A stretch of 64,000 nt of DNA from Planctomycetaceae bacterium (GCA_020638955.1 JACKHO010000004.1:1-64000), one strand, 5' to 3'. Shown: positions 18,418 to 28,676, counted from the stretch's first letter. Program-made: numbers and translations. Notes: generated by a model from the sequence alone, not told the origin.

Positions 18418-21400
18418 ATGGCAAATAAGGCTGCTTCTACGAACGAGGCTATGGTTGTGGTCACAGGGGATGTCCTGATTGATCGCAACCTGTTTCCGGA
18501 TGACCGACCCGCGGCCGGATACGCCGCTCCACTGACCTCTACCGTCGAGATTGCAACCGCTGGAGGAGCGTGGTTTCTGACAGAGATTATTGAACGGATG
18601 ACATGCGAGGTTTTCCCGGTTGGAGCTTCACAAGTCGCGAAGGTGTCGGGCCCATCGAGTGATAAGTTCAGCACTCAGCCCGTTGCAACTGCCCACACAC
18701 GATGGCGCTCTTTTCCGTATTTGAAAGACGGCAAAGACAAGTCCCGTGCCCACCGTGTTGAGCAATTTCTCGGCTGCCAGCGGCAACAAAAGTCGGAGAG
18801 TGTGGCCCCAGGTGTCGAAGCGATCTACGAGCAGACACTTAAGGCAAAGGCGAAAATTCTGATCATTGACGACCTGCGACTGGGGTTCAGTGACACACCC
18901 GGTCTGTGGCCGCAGTATTTGCAGGACATCGAAGCAATACTCAGAGACGAATCAGAAGATAAAGAATCCCGTCTTAAACCGATTTATGAGCGGCTTCCAG
19001 AACACATTGTTTTCAAAATGGGCGGCCCACCCGATCGCAGCAAGCTCTGGAGGCTTTTGCTGAGCCTTCCCGAATTGAGACAAAGACTGACCGTCGTCAT
19101 CGACGCGAATCACCTCCGGGCACGCGGAAGCGAACTCTCGAAAGGACTTTCGTGGGACCGAACCATTGAAGAAATTCTGGCGGATTTTCGCGAAGGGCAA
19201 TGTGCGGGCGCAGAAGCGGATGGTACGGACGACAAAACGGACAGTAAAAAGTTATCCAGCGGACTCTCGGCGTTCGACCTCGGCTGGTGCCAGCGAGTTT
19301 GTGTGGTCTACGAGGGAGGTTGCGGTGCGGCCCTGTTTAGCCGCGACTGGCTCCGAATGGGAGCCAAGGACAAACAGCCGGTGGAGGATGTTGATTGTGA
19401 GTCAGACACCTATCACCCTCCCGCACTTCAGCGGTTCCTGTATCTCCCCAATGAAGTGGAGGGCATTCAGGATCAACGCTTTGATGGGAAAATGTTCGGG
19501 GCGATGAGCCTTGTAACGGCCAGCGTGTTGCTGCACCTGCTCGACTCGGAGAACTTCCCCGTCTACATCGCTCTGGGACGCGGTTTAGCAACACTGCGCT
19601 ACAACCAGTTGCATGGTGCTTGCTTGGGCGACAAGAACGAAACAATGCAACCGCATTGGGATGGACTCATTCATCGGCTTGCCTGGAAAAATCCCAAGGA
19701 CCTGAAAAGTGGGGAAGGTTTCAAGTTACTCACGGAACAAGCCGACAGACTTGGTTTTGAGCTGAAGGTGCAGGAATCGCGATCGAGCGTTGAGGCCGAT
19801 CCAGCCTTCGCGTATTTCACGACGTGGCCTCAGGGTGAACATAATCCGATTAGTCAATTGGGACGCGGAGGCAGCAAAGGGAAGCCGGGATCATCGGAGA
19901 GCCGCTCCGATTTGCTTGGTGACTTCGCTGGTCCTTCGTTGGAGTATATGTACGCTGTAGCTGCCCAGGTTGTTCGCAATGGCGCTAAAGAAGTCCTCGA
20001 GAGCGTTCCCAAGGCCGAATATGGTGCATATCTGACAGTCGACCGCGACGAAATTGAGCGAATTAATGCGGTTCGGTCACTCATTCTCACGTACCTCGAC
20101 AATCCCGCAGATGCAAGACCACTCTCGCTTGCCGTATTTGGTCAGCCGGGGTCTGGAAAGAGTTTTGCAATCAAGCACCTGCTAAAAAGCCTGCCCGGTG
20201 GAAATGTCGCTCCACTGACGTTCAACCTTTCAGAGTTTCCCGACGACTCGACGGAAGCACTTCGCCAGCTTCATGCTGCACTGCACGAGGTACGGGACAA
20301 GGCCATCAGCGGTTCGGTCCCAGTAGTCTTCTGGGATGAATTTGATTCTGGCAACTTGAAGTGGCTCAAACAGTTTCTGGCACCAATGCAGGATGCTGAG
20401 TTCCGTGAAGGGAGCACCGTGCATCCTCTGGGGCGAGCGATATTTATTTTCGCCGGCGGGACGAGCCACTCGTTCCAAGATTTTACATCAGGCATTGACA
20501 AGCTGAAAGACCAGTCAGAGAAGAAGTACATCAAGGGCCCCGACTTTGTTAGCCGGCTGCGAGGCCACATCAATATCAAGGGGCCAAATCCAGACGTGAC
20601 AAAATGTGGTGAATCGAATTCAAGAGACAAGCTCGACCCCGCTCATATCATTCGTCGGGCAGTTCAGCTCCGGAGTATGCTTGAACGCACCTATCCTCAG
20701 TTAATCGATAAAACCACCAAAAAGTTGGCGATTAGCGAAAGCGTGTTACACGGGCTTCTGAGAGTTAGTGAATACCGCCACGGCGTACGCTCGCTTGAGT
20801 CAGTTTTGACAATGTCACAGTTGGCGGGAGCAGCCTACTTTGGCATTTCTCAGTTGCCCCCCAAGGAGCAACTGGAAATGCATGTCGCGGATGATTTTTT
20901 GGAGGGAATTCGTCAGGGCGAACTAACTGGCGACATCATTGAGCCGTTGGCGGAAGCATGCCATACGGCGTATACAAAGCTACGAAAGGAAATGGGGGGA
21001 AATGACGCCGAGGAATTTGATGACCTGGACGAAGCGGACAAGGAATCAAACCGCGCTGTCGCCCGGGTAGTAGCCGCCAAGTTACACGAAGTCGGGTGCA
21101 AGATTCGGCGTCGTCAAACGTTGAATGCTGCAAGTGCACCGAGCCATCCACTTCATGAAGTAACTGAAGGGGGTATCACAGTGGGGCAAGACTTGCAGAT
21201 TCGGGAGCACGACCGCTGGCTCCGACAGAAGCTGACGCAAGGCTTTGAGTATGTTGACTTGGCAGAAAGTTTTGAGTCAAGAAAGGCTTCTGAAATAAAC
21301 ACCTGGTTCAAGAAAGAAGCTTACTTCAAGACAATTCGCCGAAACTGGAACATCCAATCCTACGAGAATTTGCATTCGACGTTTCAAGACCTAGACCTCA

Positions 21401-21477
21401 TCGCCGGCATGCAGATTGTCGAGAAGCTCCACGAATTCGGATATGAAATCGTAAAGCTCGATGCTCCTGGTGGCTGA
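18418..21477 (+). CDS. AAA+ ATPase with kinase-like N-terminus and RyR-like C-terminus
   Basis: A 1019-residue cytoplasmic protein with three parts. Residues 10-385 resemble a PfkB/ribokinase fold: it opens VVVTGDVLIDRN with a following GGAWFL, and later has VVIDANHLRARG and QRFDGKMFGAMSLVTASV, which resembles the anion-hole region. Residues 555-790 are an AAA+ or STAND-like ATPase with Walker A GQPGSGKSF (about 575) and Walker B VPVVFWDEFDS (about 637). The last 110 residues read EHDRWLRQKLTQGFEYVDLA ... FGYEIVKL, which aligns with RyR domains but has lost the HP-LVPY core. A GAGGGG site precedes the ATG. Its neighbour is an intact RyR protein. I know of no characterised system with this exact architecture; a ligand-sensing defence or signalling ATPase is inference. 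Confidence 0.75.
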   Translation: MANKAASTNEAMVVVTGDVLIDRNLFPDDRPAAGYAAPLTSTVEIATAGGAWFLTEIIERMTCEVFPVGASQVAKVSGPSSDKFSTQPVATAHTRWRSFPYLKDGKDKSRAHRVEQFLGCQRQQKSESVAPGVEAIYEQTLKAKAKILIIDDLRLGFSDTPGLWPQYLQDIEAILRDESEDKESRLKPIYERLPEHIVFKMGGPPDRSKLWRLLLSLPELRQRLTVVIDANHLRARGSELSKGLSWDRTIEEILADFREGQCAGAEADGTDDKTDSKKLSSGLSAFDLGWCQRVCVVYEGGCGAALFSRDWLRMGAKDKQPVEDVDCESDTYHPPALQRFLYLPNEVEGIQDQRFDGKMFGAMSLVTASVLLHLLDSENFPVYIALGRGLATLRYNQLHGACLGDKNETMQPHWDGLIHRLAWKNPKDLKSGEGFKLLTEQADRLGFELKVQESRSSVEADPAFAYFTTWPQGEHNPISQLGRGGSKGKPGSSESRSDLLGDFAGPSLEYMYAVAAQVVRNGAKEVLESVPKAEYGAYLTVDRDEIERINAVRSLILTYLDNPADARPLSLAVFGQPGSGKSFAIKHLLKSLPGGNVAPLTFNLSEFPDDSTEALRQLHAALHEVRDKAISGSVPVVFWDEFDSGNLKWLKQFLAPMQDAEFREGSTVHPLGRAIFIFAGGTSHSFQDFTSGIDKLKDQSEKKYIKGPDFVSRLRGHINIKGPNPDVTKCGESNSRDKLDPAHIIRRAVQLRSMLERTYPQLIDKTTKKLAISESVLHGLLRVSEYRHGVRSLESVLTMSQLAGAAYFGISQLPPKEQLEMHVADDFLEGIRQGELTGDIIEPLAEACHTAYTKLRKEMGGNDAEEFDDLDEADKESNRAVARVVAAKLHEVGCKIRRRQTLNAASAPSHPLHEVTEGGITVGQDLQIREHDRWLRQKLTQGFEYVDLAESFESRKASEINTWFKKEAYFKTIRRNWNIQSYENLHSTFQDLDLIAGMQIVEKLHEFGYEIVKLDAPGG

Positions 21478-21497
21478 AACACTTTCTGAGTAATTCC

Positions 21498-23450
21498 CTA
21501 GCCGCCAGTGCTGGTCTTAAGGGCTTCGAGCGCTGCCTTCGCTTGATCAGCAGCGGCGCGGGCGGCGTTTGCTTCGGCTTGGGCAGCCTGCATTGCCTTG
21601 ACCTGTTCTTCGGTTGGCTTGGCAGCGGCGGCGGCCTTGTCGGCTTCTCCCTTCGCGGCATTGGCTGCTGCGACAGCGGCCTGTTCAGCGGCAACGGCGT
21701 CGGCTAATGTCTTCTGGGCATCGGCCAGTGCTTTCTTTTTCGCTTCGTTCTCGGCGTTTGCCTTGTCGAAGGCTGCTTTGGCCTGAGCCAGCACGGCTTC
21801 CGCCTGCTTCAGTGCGTTCGTTGCTTCTGTAACCTGTCCCTCCGTCGTGGTGGCGACTTGCTGTGCGGTGTTCTTCGCAGTGGTGGAGGCCTGTGCTGCT
21901 GCCAGTGCCTTCGCAGCGGCTTCAGCCACCTGTTTTGCCTTAGCTTCGAGGTCGGCCATTTGCTTTTGCTGAGCCGCGACCGCTGCCGCCTTCTGTTGAG
22001 CTGCGGTTTCAGCCTCGGCTGCTGTCTTTGCGGCGGAATCCATCAGCATGGCAATCGTTGGAGGATTGGTGTCAATCTTACCGATGACCTGTCCATCATC
22101 TCCATTCCACACCGTCACGAAGCCGGACAAGTCGCCAGCCAGAACGCGCTTTGTTTCCGCATCGTAGGCTACTTCCAGTCCAAACTGGGCCATGCCACCG
22201 AAATCGCGAATCTTACCGCCGTCTCCATTCCAGAGACGGGTGACGTTGTCGCGACCTGTGGTGACGAGATTGCCGTCACGCGTGTAGTCAACCGCTTCCG
22301 CTCCGCCGCCATGGGCTCCCCAGTTCTTGATGCGCGTACCGTTCTGCATTTCCCACAGGCTGACGTTACTGTCCATGCTGGAGGAGGCCAACACGTTGCT
22401 GTCTGGACGCCAGCTCACGTCGGTAATCGCTCCCTGATGTCCCTGCAGGTCGTAAAACTGCCGACCTGTTTCTGCTTCCCAGACTACGAGGCCGTTGGCA
22501 CGGTCTGCCGAGGCCAGCAGCACCCCATCGGGACTGAATTCCACTGCGGTAATCCAGTCGGTGTGTTTCTTCTGTTCGTACAGCATCTCTCCGGTTGCTG
22601 TTGAGTAAACGCGAAGCATTTTCTTGGGGCCACCAAGTGCGATCATTGTTTGATCGGGGCTGATATCGGCGCCGAGGACTGCGTCGTACTCTGCTCCCAC
22701 TTCGATTTTGCGTTCGCCAGTACGTACGTCAAAAACGACGACTTTACCCGAAGCACCGCCGCGTCCACCGCCAGCCATGAGCAGAGCGCCGTTACGACTG
22801 AACTTCAAAATGTGCGGCTGACCTTCAGGAAATGGAAGGACGCCCATCAACTGCAGAGAAGTTGTGTTGTAAATAGCGATTTGATGGTGCCCCGAAACCG
22901 CTGCCAAAGGTGCCCAGGGACTGACAGTCAAGGCAGTCACCGCGTTGAGCTGTGTTGTGCGGACAACAGGATCGCCCAGGAATTTGGCGGGGAATGCCAC
23001 TTCAGCAGGACGGCCAGTCGAGACCATGATTTTTGCAATCGTGGACTTCGGCTTAATATTTGCCTTGCTACCAGCGTTTTCCAGAGCTCCCAGTTCGATC
23101 CACTTCCGCAGCAACGCAATTTCGTTGTCGGGAAGTCGGTCTGCATTGGGGGGCATTTTCGGTTCGCTCTCGTGCGTGACGAGCGAGAACAAATAGCTCA
23201 AATTCGCGTCGCCGGGCTCGATCGAGGAACCAGATGATCCCCCTTCCATGAGAGCGGCGTACTGGTCAACAACCAGACCACCTTTCTTATCATTCGCATT
23301 GTGGCAGGATCCACAGCGCATCCGCAGCAGCGGCAGCACGTGGTCCTGGTATGTGACTTTTTCTTCTTTCGGATCGGCCGGCTTGCCATCATCGGCCAGC
23401 AACGAAGAGGAAAAACTGCAAACGAGAATGAGAGAAAGCGTGTAACGCAT
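21498..23450 (-). CDS. Cytochrome-like WD40 protein with coiled-coil tail
   Basis: Exported 650-residue protein and last gene of a minus-strand operon. A signal peptide (MRYTLSLILVCSFSSSLLA) is followed by a PSCyt1 cytochrome-like domain with haem motif CGSCH (residues 46-50) and PKMPPNADRLPDNEIALLRKW. Residues about 165-460 form WD40 repeats (ITAVEFSPDGVLLASADRA, ITDVSWRPDSNVLASSSMD). The last 170 residues are an Ala/Lys/Glu-rich coiled coil (repeats such as AEAAAKALAAAQ and EAEKALADAQ-like runs) ending in STGG. AAGGTGA precedes the ATG. The layout haem domain, propeller, coiled coil is a known planctomycete theme. It probably sits in the periplasm next to its operon partners; the function is unknown. 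Confidence 0.85.
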   Translation of the reverse strand: MRYTLSLILVCSFSSSLLADDGKPADPKEEKVTYQDHVLPLLRMRCGSCHNANDKKGGLVVDQYAALMEGGSSGSSIEPGDANLSYLFSLVTHESEPKMPPNADRLPDNEIALLRKWIELGALENAGSKANIKPKSTIAKIMVSTGRPAEVAFPAKFLGDPVVRTTQLNAVTALTVSPWAPLAAVSGHHQIAIYNTTSLQLMGVLPFPEGQPHILKFSRNGALLMAGGGRGGASGKVVVFDVRTGERKIEVGAEYDAVLGADISPDQTMIALGGPKKMLRVYSTATGEMLYEQKKHTDWITAVEFSPDGVLLASADRANGLVVWEAETGRQFYDLQGHQGAITDVSWRPDSNVLASSSMDSNVSLWEMQNGTRIKNWGAHGGGAEAVDYTRDGNLVTTGRDNVTRLWNGDGGKIRDFGGMAQFGLEVAYDAETKRVLAGDLSGFVTVWNGDDGQVIGKIDTNPPTIAMLMDSAAKTAAEAETAAQQKAAAVAAQQKQMADLEAKAKQVAEAAAKALAAAQASTTAKNTAQQVATTTEGQVTEATNALKQAEAVLAQAKAAFDKANAENEAKKKALADAQKTLADAVAAEQAAVAAANAAKGEADKAAAAAKPTEEQVKAMQAAQAEANAARAAADQAKAALEALKTSTGG

Positions 23451-23554
23451 TTCATCACCTTAAAGTTTAGACACGGACTGACCATCGTCACGGCGATTCC
23501 GTGCGATGGTCGGTGCGAGAATATGAATTGACAAAATCAGTCAGTTCACATCAT

Positions 23555-25981
23555 TTAGTGGTTAAAGAGGAATTCGCGACTGTTGAGCAAGGCCCAGTAC
23601 ACATCCTGTAGGCCTTGGTTTGCATCAGCACCTTCCGCATACAGCGGAGCAAGGGCAGCCAGTTCTTCCTCGGTTGGTTTACGACTCAAGCAGCGGACAT
23701 ACAACCGCTCGACAATTTGCGGCGGCGTCAAACCTTCCTTCTGCATGGCCTGGATGACACCCCCAGCCTGCATTTTGCTGTTGACGGTGTCACCGTTCAG
23801 CAAGTGCAACGCTTGTGAGAGTGTCGGTTCCATTTTTACTTCACACGAACAGGCGGTTTCGCGAGTAGCGCGTCCGAAAGTCGTCAAGAAGTAGTTGGAG
23901 ATTCTGCCGTCGGCAATTTGAGTGGCACGAGCACCAACGGGCAACTTGGCGAAGTCGTCCTTCGTGCCAGTGACCTGACTGATCACGTCCAGCATCGACT
24001 CGGCCTTGATACGGCGAACGTTCTGATGCGCGAAGTTTTTGTCGTCGGTCTGGTTCGACTCGTTGCGACGTGTCGAACGCTGATAGGTATTCGACACGCA
24101 AATGTCCCGCACAATTTTGCGGAAGTCGTATCCGTATTCCGAGTACTTCTGTGCCAACCCCTCGAGCAATTCAGGGTTTGAAGGTGGGTTCGAAACGCGG
24201 ACGTCATCCACTGGCTCGATAATCCCAATGCCGAAGAAGTGCGACCAAATGCGGTTCGCAAAGTTCTGGGCAAAGAATGGGTTGTCGTTTGAGGCGAGCC
24301 AGCCAGCCACGATTTCGCGACGATCCTGTCCCGGTTTGATTTCCGGTGCTGCTCCACCAAGGAAAATGGGAGCGGCATTCTGTCCCGTGACTGGGTGCTT
24401 CACTTCCCCACCACCGCGGTTGAAAATGATCTTCTCACGGTAGTCTTCGCCATTCTTCTTGCCGATCTGCGAGAAGAAAGCGGCGAAGCTGTAGTAGTCG
24501 TTTTGCGTCCAGCGATCGAACGGGTGATTGTGGCACTGGGCACACTGAATACGCATACCCATGAAGATTTGGGCGACGTTCTCAGCGATTTTCAGTTGGT
24601 CCTGTTCGGTTTCGTAGAAGTTCGTGGCTGGATTGGAGAATGTTCCACCCGTTGAGCTGAGCAACTCACGCACCATTGCGTCGGTTGGGCGGTTGGCTGC
24701 GATTTGATCAACCAGCCACTGGTAGTACAGCACAATCCCTTTTTCCGAGACGCGGTTGTTGTCGGACCGCATCATGAGCCATTCGGCCCACTTGGAAACC
24801 CAAAGTTCGGTGAATTCTTTACGTCCCAATAATTCGTCGATTTTCTTCGTCCGTTTGTCGGGCGTGGAATCGGCGAGGAAGGCTGAGTATTCCTCTTCGC
24901 TTGGCAGCAGACCTACGAGATCGATGTACACACGACGCAGAAATTCTTCATCGTTGCACAGTTCCGAAGGGTGCAGACGCAGCTTCTTGTGCTTAGTGGC
25001 AACAAGTTCGTCGATGTAATTGACAGGCTGAGCGGGACGTTCTTCGTATTGCAAGCCAGCAGGCAACGCGAGGAATTGTGAGCCCACGGTGTGCACATCA
25101 AAACGAGCAAAGATGTAGGCTTCACCGCGAGCACCGGCGGTGACAAGTCCCGAATCATTTACGGCAGCGGAGGTGTCGTTGTTCGAGAAGAATGCTGCCA
25201 GCGACGTGACATCGCGTGTCGTGCCGTTTGAGTAATGAGCGACCACAGTCATTTGCTGTTGTGCGCCTTCGCCATCCAACACAGCCTGACTGGGGTACAG
25301 TTCGATGCTCGTGCAGGTTGCCTGATCGGCGGGATCGGTTGGCGTACCAGCACGAATCCACTCGAGGAGAGTCTGGTTCAGTTCGCTGTCTGAATCGAAA
25401 CGCTTACCACCGGTGTGCGGAACATCACCCACCGACTTTTCGACCAACAAGCTGGCTTCGGGCACAGCCAGATCAATGCGGCGACCCGGCTGCTCTTTCG
25501 TGATGCGAACCAGGTCCCCATCGGGATCGAATCCGAAGAGCGAAAGATTAAACCCGTCTTTTCCGCGGGCTGCGCCGTGGCAGCTTCCGGTGTTGCAACC
25601 GGCCTTCATGAAGACCGGCATGACATCCAGTTTGAAACTGATGGGACGACCTTCTCCGGCACGTTCGACCTTACAGGGAATGTTTTGTGATTTCCCTTCG
25701 AATGTGACGGCGAGCTCTGTTTGGCCGTCGGCTTGCGGATACAGCATTGCTCCGTCACGACGGACAACACCTTCCTGGGCGAACTTCCACTCGACCTGTG
25801 CTGTGACGTCGCGCGTAATACCGTCAGCGTAAACGGCCTGAACCACGACAGACTGTCGATCGCGGTTGGTCGTGAGCGACACTGCCGGTGGATAGACCTG
25901 GATTTGCGTCAGTTCAGCAGCAAAGCTGGACGTTGCTGCCAGGGCAACAACCGCTGTCAGCAAGGCATTCCTGATGGCCAT
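23555..25981 (-). CDS. Big2-like/DUF1549/DUF1553 exported protein
   Basis: Exported protein of 808 residues, third gene of the operon. After the signal peptide (MAIRNALLTAVVALAATSSF) come an Ig-like Big2 domain (about 20-105, VYADGITRDVTAQVEW), a cytochrome-like segment with the variant motif CNTGSCHGAARGKDGF (CxxxxCH spacing), and a second Big2 domain (about 220-300, VVAHYSNGTTRDVTSLAAFF). DUF1549 (about 320-520, CAQCHNHPFDRW) and DUF1553 (about 560-805, RIWSHFFGIGIIEPVDDVRVSNPP) follow. AAGGA lies seven bases before the ATG. Big2 domains usually mediate adhesion to cells or polymers, which fits surface-bound polymer processing. No catalytic reaction is established for DUF1549/DUF1553. Confidence 0.88.
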   Translation of the reverse strand: MAIRNALLTAVVALAATSSFAAELTQIQVYPPAVSLTTNRDRQSVVVQAVYADGITRDVTAQVEWKFAQEGVVRRDGAMLYPQADGQTELAVTFEGKSQNIPCKVERAGEGRPISFKLDVMPVFMKAGCNTGSCHGAARGKDGFNLSLFGFDPDGDLVRITKEQPGRRIDLAVPEASLLVEKSVGDVPHTGGKRFDSDSELNQTLLEWIRAGTPTDPADQATCTSIELYPSQAVLDGEGAQQQMTVVAHYSNGTTRDVTSLAAFFSNNDTSAAVNDSGLVTAGARGEAYIFARFDVHTVGSQFLALPAGLQYEERPAQPVNYIDELVATKHKKLRLHPSELCNDEEFLRRVYIDLVGLLPSEEEYSAFLADSTPDKRTKKIDELLGRKEFTELWVSKWAEWLMMRSDNNRVSEKGIVLYYQWLVDQIAANRPTDAMVRELLSSTGGTFSNPATNFYETEQDQLKIAENVAQIFMGMRIQCAQCHNHPFDRWTQNDYYSFAAFFSQIGKKNGEDYREKIIFNRGGGEVKHPVTGQNAAPIFLGGAAPEIKPGQDRREIVAGWLASNDNPFFAQNFANRIWSHFFGIGIIEPVDDVRVSNPPSNPELLEGLAQKYSEYGYDFRKIVRDICVSNTYQRSTRRNESNQTDDKNFAHQNVRRIKAESMLDVISQVTGTKDDFAKLPVGARATQIADGRISNYFLTTFGRATRETACSCEVKMEPTLSQALHLLNGDTVNSKMQAGGVIQAMQKEGLTPPQIVERLYVRCLSRKPTEEELAALAPLYAEGADANQGLQDVYWALLNSREFLFNH

Positions 25982-26057
25982 GTTCGAATCCTTAAATTTG
26001 CAACGCTAAGTATCAGTAACGGTTCGAAGTTCAAAGTGAGCAGGCTCGCGAAGGAGT

Positions 26058-28541
26058 CTACTGTCCAGCTGCAGCAGCTGCCGCTGCAGCTTCTTTTTCC
26101 TTTTGCTGAAGTCGCAACATTTCCAGACGCGACAGCGGCTTGGGAGGCTCTTCCTTCTTTTCCATGGGAGGAGCAGCAGCTGGCGGTGGCGCGTCAGCCT
26201 TCGGCGGCAGGGGACGGTCGACTCGCAGGCGACCATTGCCCAGGTTATGGAAAATGGTCTCTCCGGCTTCCGGAACTTTCACCTGGCAAAGCAGGTTCTT
26301 GTTGTCCCCGGGAGGAGTATTCTCCGCCACCTTAATTGTGAACACCAGTTCGGCGGTGTCTTTTGTCATTTTCAGGGGCTCTGCGGTGGCATTGGCGGGC
26401 AGACCGACCAAGGCGACTTCTGCTTCCCCTTCGAAGTCCTTCCGCTTGTTGACCTTTACGACCATGGGGATTTCTTTCCCCTGCTCGGCGGCGGCCTGCG
26501 CAAACTCGAAGGTGACATACTGCTCTTCGACCCGCAGGGGCACAAACGGTGTACACGTTTCGATGTTGCCGTTACCGACTTTGGCAATGCAGCGAATGGC
26601 AATCATCGACTCTTGGACTGCAGCGTTTCCTGCGGCATTCATTGGGATGAGCGCTTCTGTAGTGCCTTTGGCAATTTTTACTGAGCCGCTGGCATTTACG
26701 CCCGAAGGATTCTGCAGCATCAGGACCTGAATGTCCTCATCCCATCCCTCAGCTTTCTCACACATGACTTTCAGGTTCATGGAACCACCACGAACCAGCG
26801 GAACTTTGGGAGGATCGATCCAAACTTTGAATGGAACCTTCTCCGTCACGACAATGGGGACACGTACAATTTCTTCTTCCCAGACGCGGTTATTGTTGTT
26901 GCCGCGAATCATGAGCATGTGCTGCTGGAATGGGCCCTCAACCTTGGTATTCGGCTGATTGGGGTCAGCCAAGTGAGCCACGACGGTTCCGTAGCGACCG
27001 GCGACAGGAGCGTTTTCATCAGCGTAGAAAACCAGTGGCATAGTCCCACCTGTGCGCCATCCTTCTGGACACTCCAGGCGGACACCGTCCGGGAGGTTGT
27101 CTCCACGGAACGCAACAGGACCACCAAAGTCGCGACGCTGAACGTTGACGACAACGCCTTTACCACTGCCTTGCGGGATGTCCACATTCGGTTGCACGTA
27201 ACGCGCGAATTCGATTGGCTCAGCCGTTACACCAGGGGTGATGGGTGCAATTTCAATGCGATAGCTGTAAATGTCGGAGCCATTCTGCAAGTGGTCACGA
27301 ACAGCGACGCAGTACTTGCCATCTTCAGGAGCCTTGAAACGTAGGTAGGGATCCTGTCCGCGACTGTCGTCGTTGGCGGCCACTTGCTGGCCGTTATCCT
27401 GACGATAGACATACACCACGGCATCAAGCGGCGACCGAATTCGACGTGCATAAACTTCGATATCGAACTGCTGATCTTTCTTGGCTTCGAACGTAAAGAA
27501 GTCAAAGTCGCCGGGCTCTTGAATGACACCGTTCATGGCACCTGGAGCGACTGCTGCGGTACCGGTATTGCGGTCGTTGTTAGGCTCGACTTCAATGCTG
27601 TTTTGCAGATCAACCACGCGGAAAACGTGTGGCGTGGGAGCGACCCCTTTGTCGTCCTGAACTTCGAGGCCGAAGCGTTCAGGTGTCGCAGCTGGCAGCG
27701 TCACTTCCCGCGTAATGGGCCCAGAGACATCTCCCAGGAATGTTACCTGCAGCGTCTCGCCAGGCTTGCCACCGGCAGGAACAATGGCCTTTGGCCGAGG
27801 GAAATTACCAATGTGCAGCAGGTAGTAGGCGCGCCCGTCACCGTTGTAGGCGGCGTCACGAATTTGGATGACGTATTTGCCGTCTTCAGGGGCAATAACC
27901 GAGGCCACGCCATCGTTCCACACAAGTGGAGTGTCGTCAGCCTGGGCGATTTCGAACCGATTCGCGTTCATAATTGCGATGTACGGATCGAAATAGTTCC
28001 CTCCGCCGCTGAAGGCAAGACGCATGCCGAATACTTCGGCGGTAATGCGATCACCCTTTTTGACTTCGACCTGGTAGTAATCCACGTCTTCATTGTCGAT
28101 TCGACCGTGGACGACTTGATTCATCTCAATGACTTGTGGGGTCGCAAAGTCCGTGTTCGGCTCTTTCTCTTCGACGATGGGGAGCGCGGTGACGGCAACG
28201 TTTTGCACTTCCGAAATGCCCGTTCGTGTGCGAATTCGCATGCGCTGGCTTCCCAGTGGGCAGTCGGCGGCAATGCGCAGTTTCACAGTGACCGTTCGCG
28301 CCTTCTGGGCAGCGTCCTCGGGTTGAGTAAACTCAATCACTTCCATGCCGCTGTCGTACAGCAACACTTCCTCAGCGTCTTCCAGGTTGGCACCAGAAAG
28401 CGTAATGGTCGCTTCGGTTCCTCGCTGAACGCCATGAGGCATGACGTTCGTAAATCGAGGTGCTGCGGCAAACGTGGGCACCGTCAAAAGCAAGAGTGCT
28501 GCTGCCGTGAAGCTGAGTCGAGCGGAAAATTGGGTCCGCAT
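26058..28541 (-). CDS. PPC-domain exported protein
   Basis: Exported 827-residue protein, second gene of the operon. After the signal peptide (FTAAALLLLTVPTFAAA) come an IPT-like strand region (NVMPHGVQRGTEATITLSGA) and two or more bacterial pre-peptidase C-terminal (PPC) domains. Examples are PQVIEMNQVVHGRIDNEDVD with YYQVEVKKGDRITAEV, and EPGDFDFFTFEAKKDQQFDI with RFKAPEDGKYCVAVRDHLQ. The C-terminus is Pro-rich and then Lys/Glu/Ala-rich, ending in a run of nine Ala. The frame opens at 28643, but the ATG at 28541 has GGGGGA six bases upstream and starts the signal peptide. PPC domains are usually appendages of secreted enzymes, but no peptidase domain is present here. It probably binds substrate or partner proteins of the same operon. 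Confidence 0.85.
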   Translation of the reverse strand: MRTQFSARLSFTAAALLLLTVPTFAAAPRFTNVMPHGVQRGTEATITLSGANLEDAEEVLLYDSGMEVIEFTQPEDAAQKARTVTVKLRIAADCPLGSQRMRIRTRTGISEVQNVAVTALPIVEEKEPNTDFATPQVIEMNQVVHGRIDNEDVDYYQVEVKKGDRITAEVFGMRLAFSGGGNYFDPYIAIMNANRFEIAQADDTPLVWNDGVASVIAPEDGKYVIQIRDAAYNGDGRAYYLLHIGNFPRPKAIVPAGGKPGETLQVTFLGDVSGPITREVTLPAATPERFGLEVQDDKGVAPTPHVFRVVDLQNSIEVEPNNDRNTGTAAVAPGAMNGVIQEPGDFDFFTFEAKKDQQFDIEVYARRIRSPLDAVVYVYRQDNGQQVAANDDSRGQDPYLRFKAPEDGKYCVAVRDHLQNGSDIYSYRIEIAPITPGVTAEPIEFARYVQPNVDIPQGSGKGVVVNVQRRDFGGPVAFRGDNLPDGVRLECPEGWRTGGTMPLVFYADENAPVAGRYGTVVAHLADPNQPNTKVEGPFQQHMLMIRGNNNNRVWEEEIVRVPIVVTEKVPFKVWIDPPKVPLVRGGSMNLKVMCEKAEGWDEDIQVLMLQNPSGVNASGSVKIAKGTTEALIPMNAAGNAAVQESMIAIRCIAKVGNGNIETCTPFVPLRVEEQYVTFEFAQAAAEQGKEIPMVVKVNKRKDFEGEAEVALVGLPANATAEPLKMTKDTAELVFTIKVAENTPPGDNKNLLCQVKVPEAGETIFHNLGNGRLRVDRPLPPKADAPPPAAAPPMEKKEEPPKPLSRLEMLRLQQKEKEAAAAAAAAGQ

Positions 28542-28676
28542 CGTGTTCCCCCTGTGGTTGTAAAGCAACGGTCCATTGGACCGACGGAATCCGAGGTAAT
28601 CGGCCTTCCTGACCTGCCAACACAGCACCCGACATAGCTGCAAATCAATGAAAACAGCGGGCTGCGTTGCTCAACA

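Noticed and set aside
21858..22604. A 248-codon plus-strand frame
   Set aside because: It is antisense to the cytochrome-WD40 gene; its Cys-rich start mirrors the Ala-rich coiled coil.
27384..28637. A 417-codon frame on the plus strand
   Set aside because: It runs opposite the PPC protein, which has a signal peptide, recognised domains and a good ribosome-binding site. The antisense frame has no domain and arises from the codon bias of the true gene.
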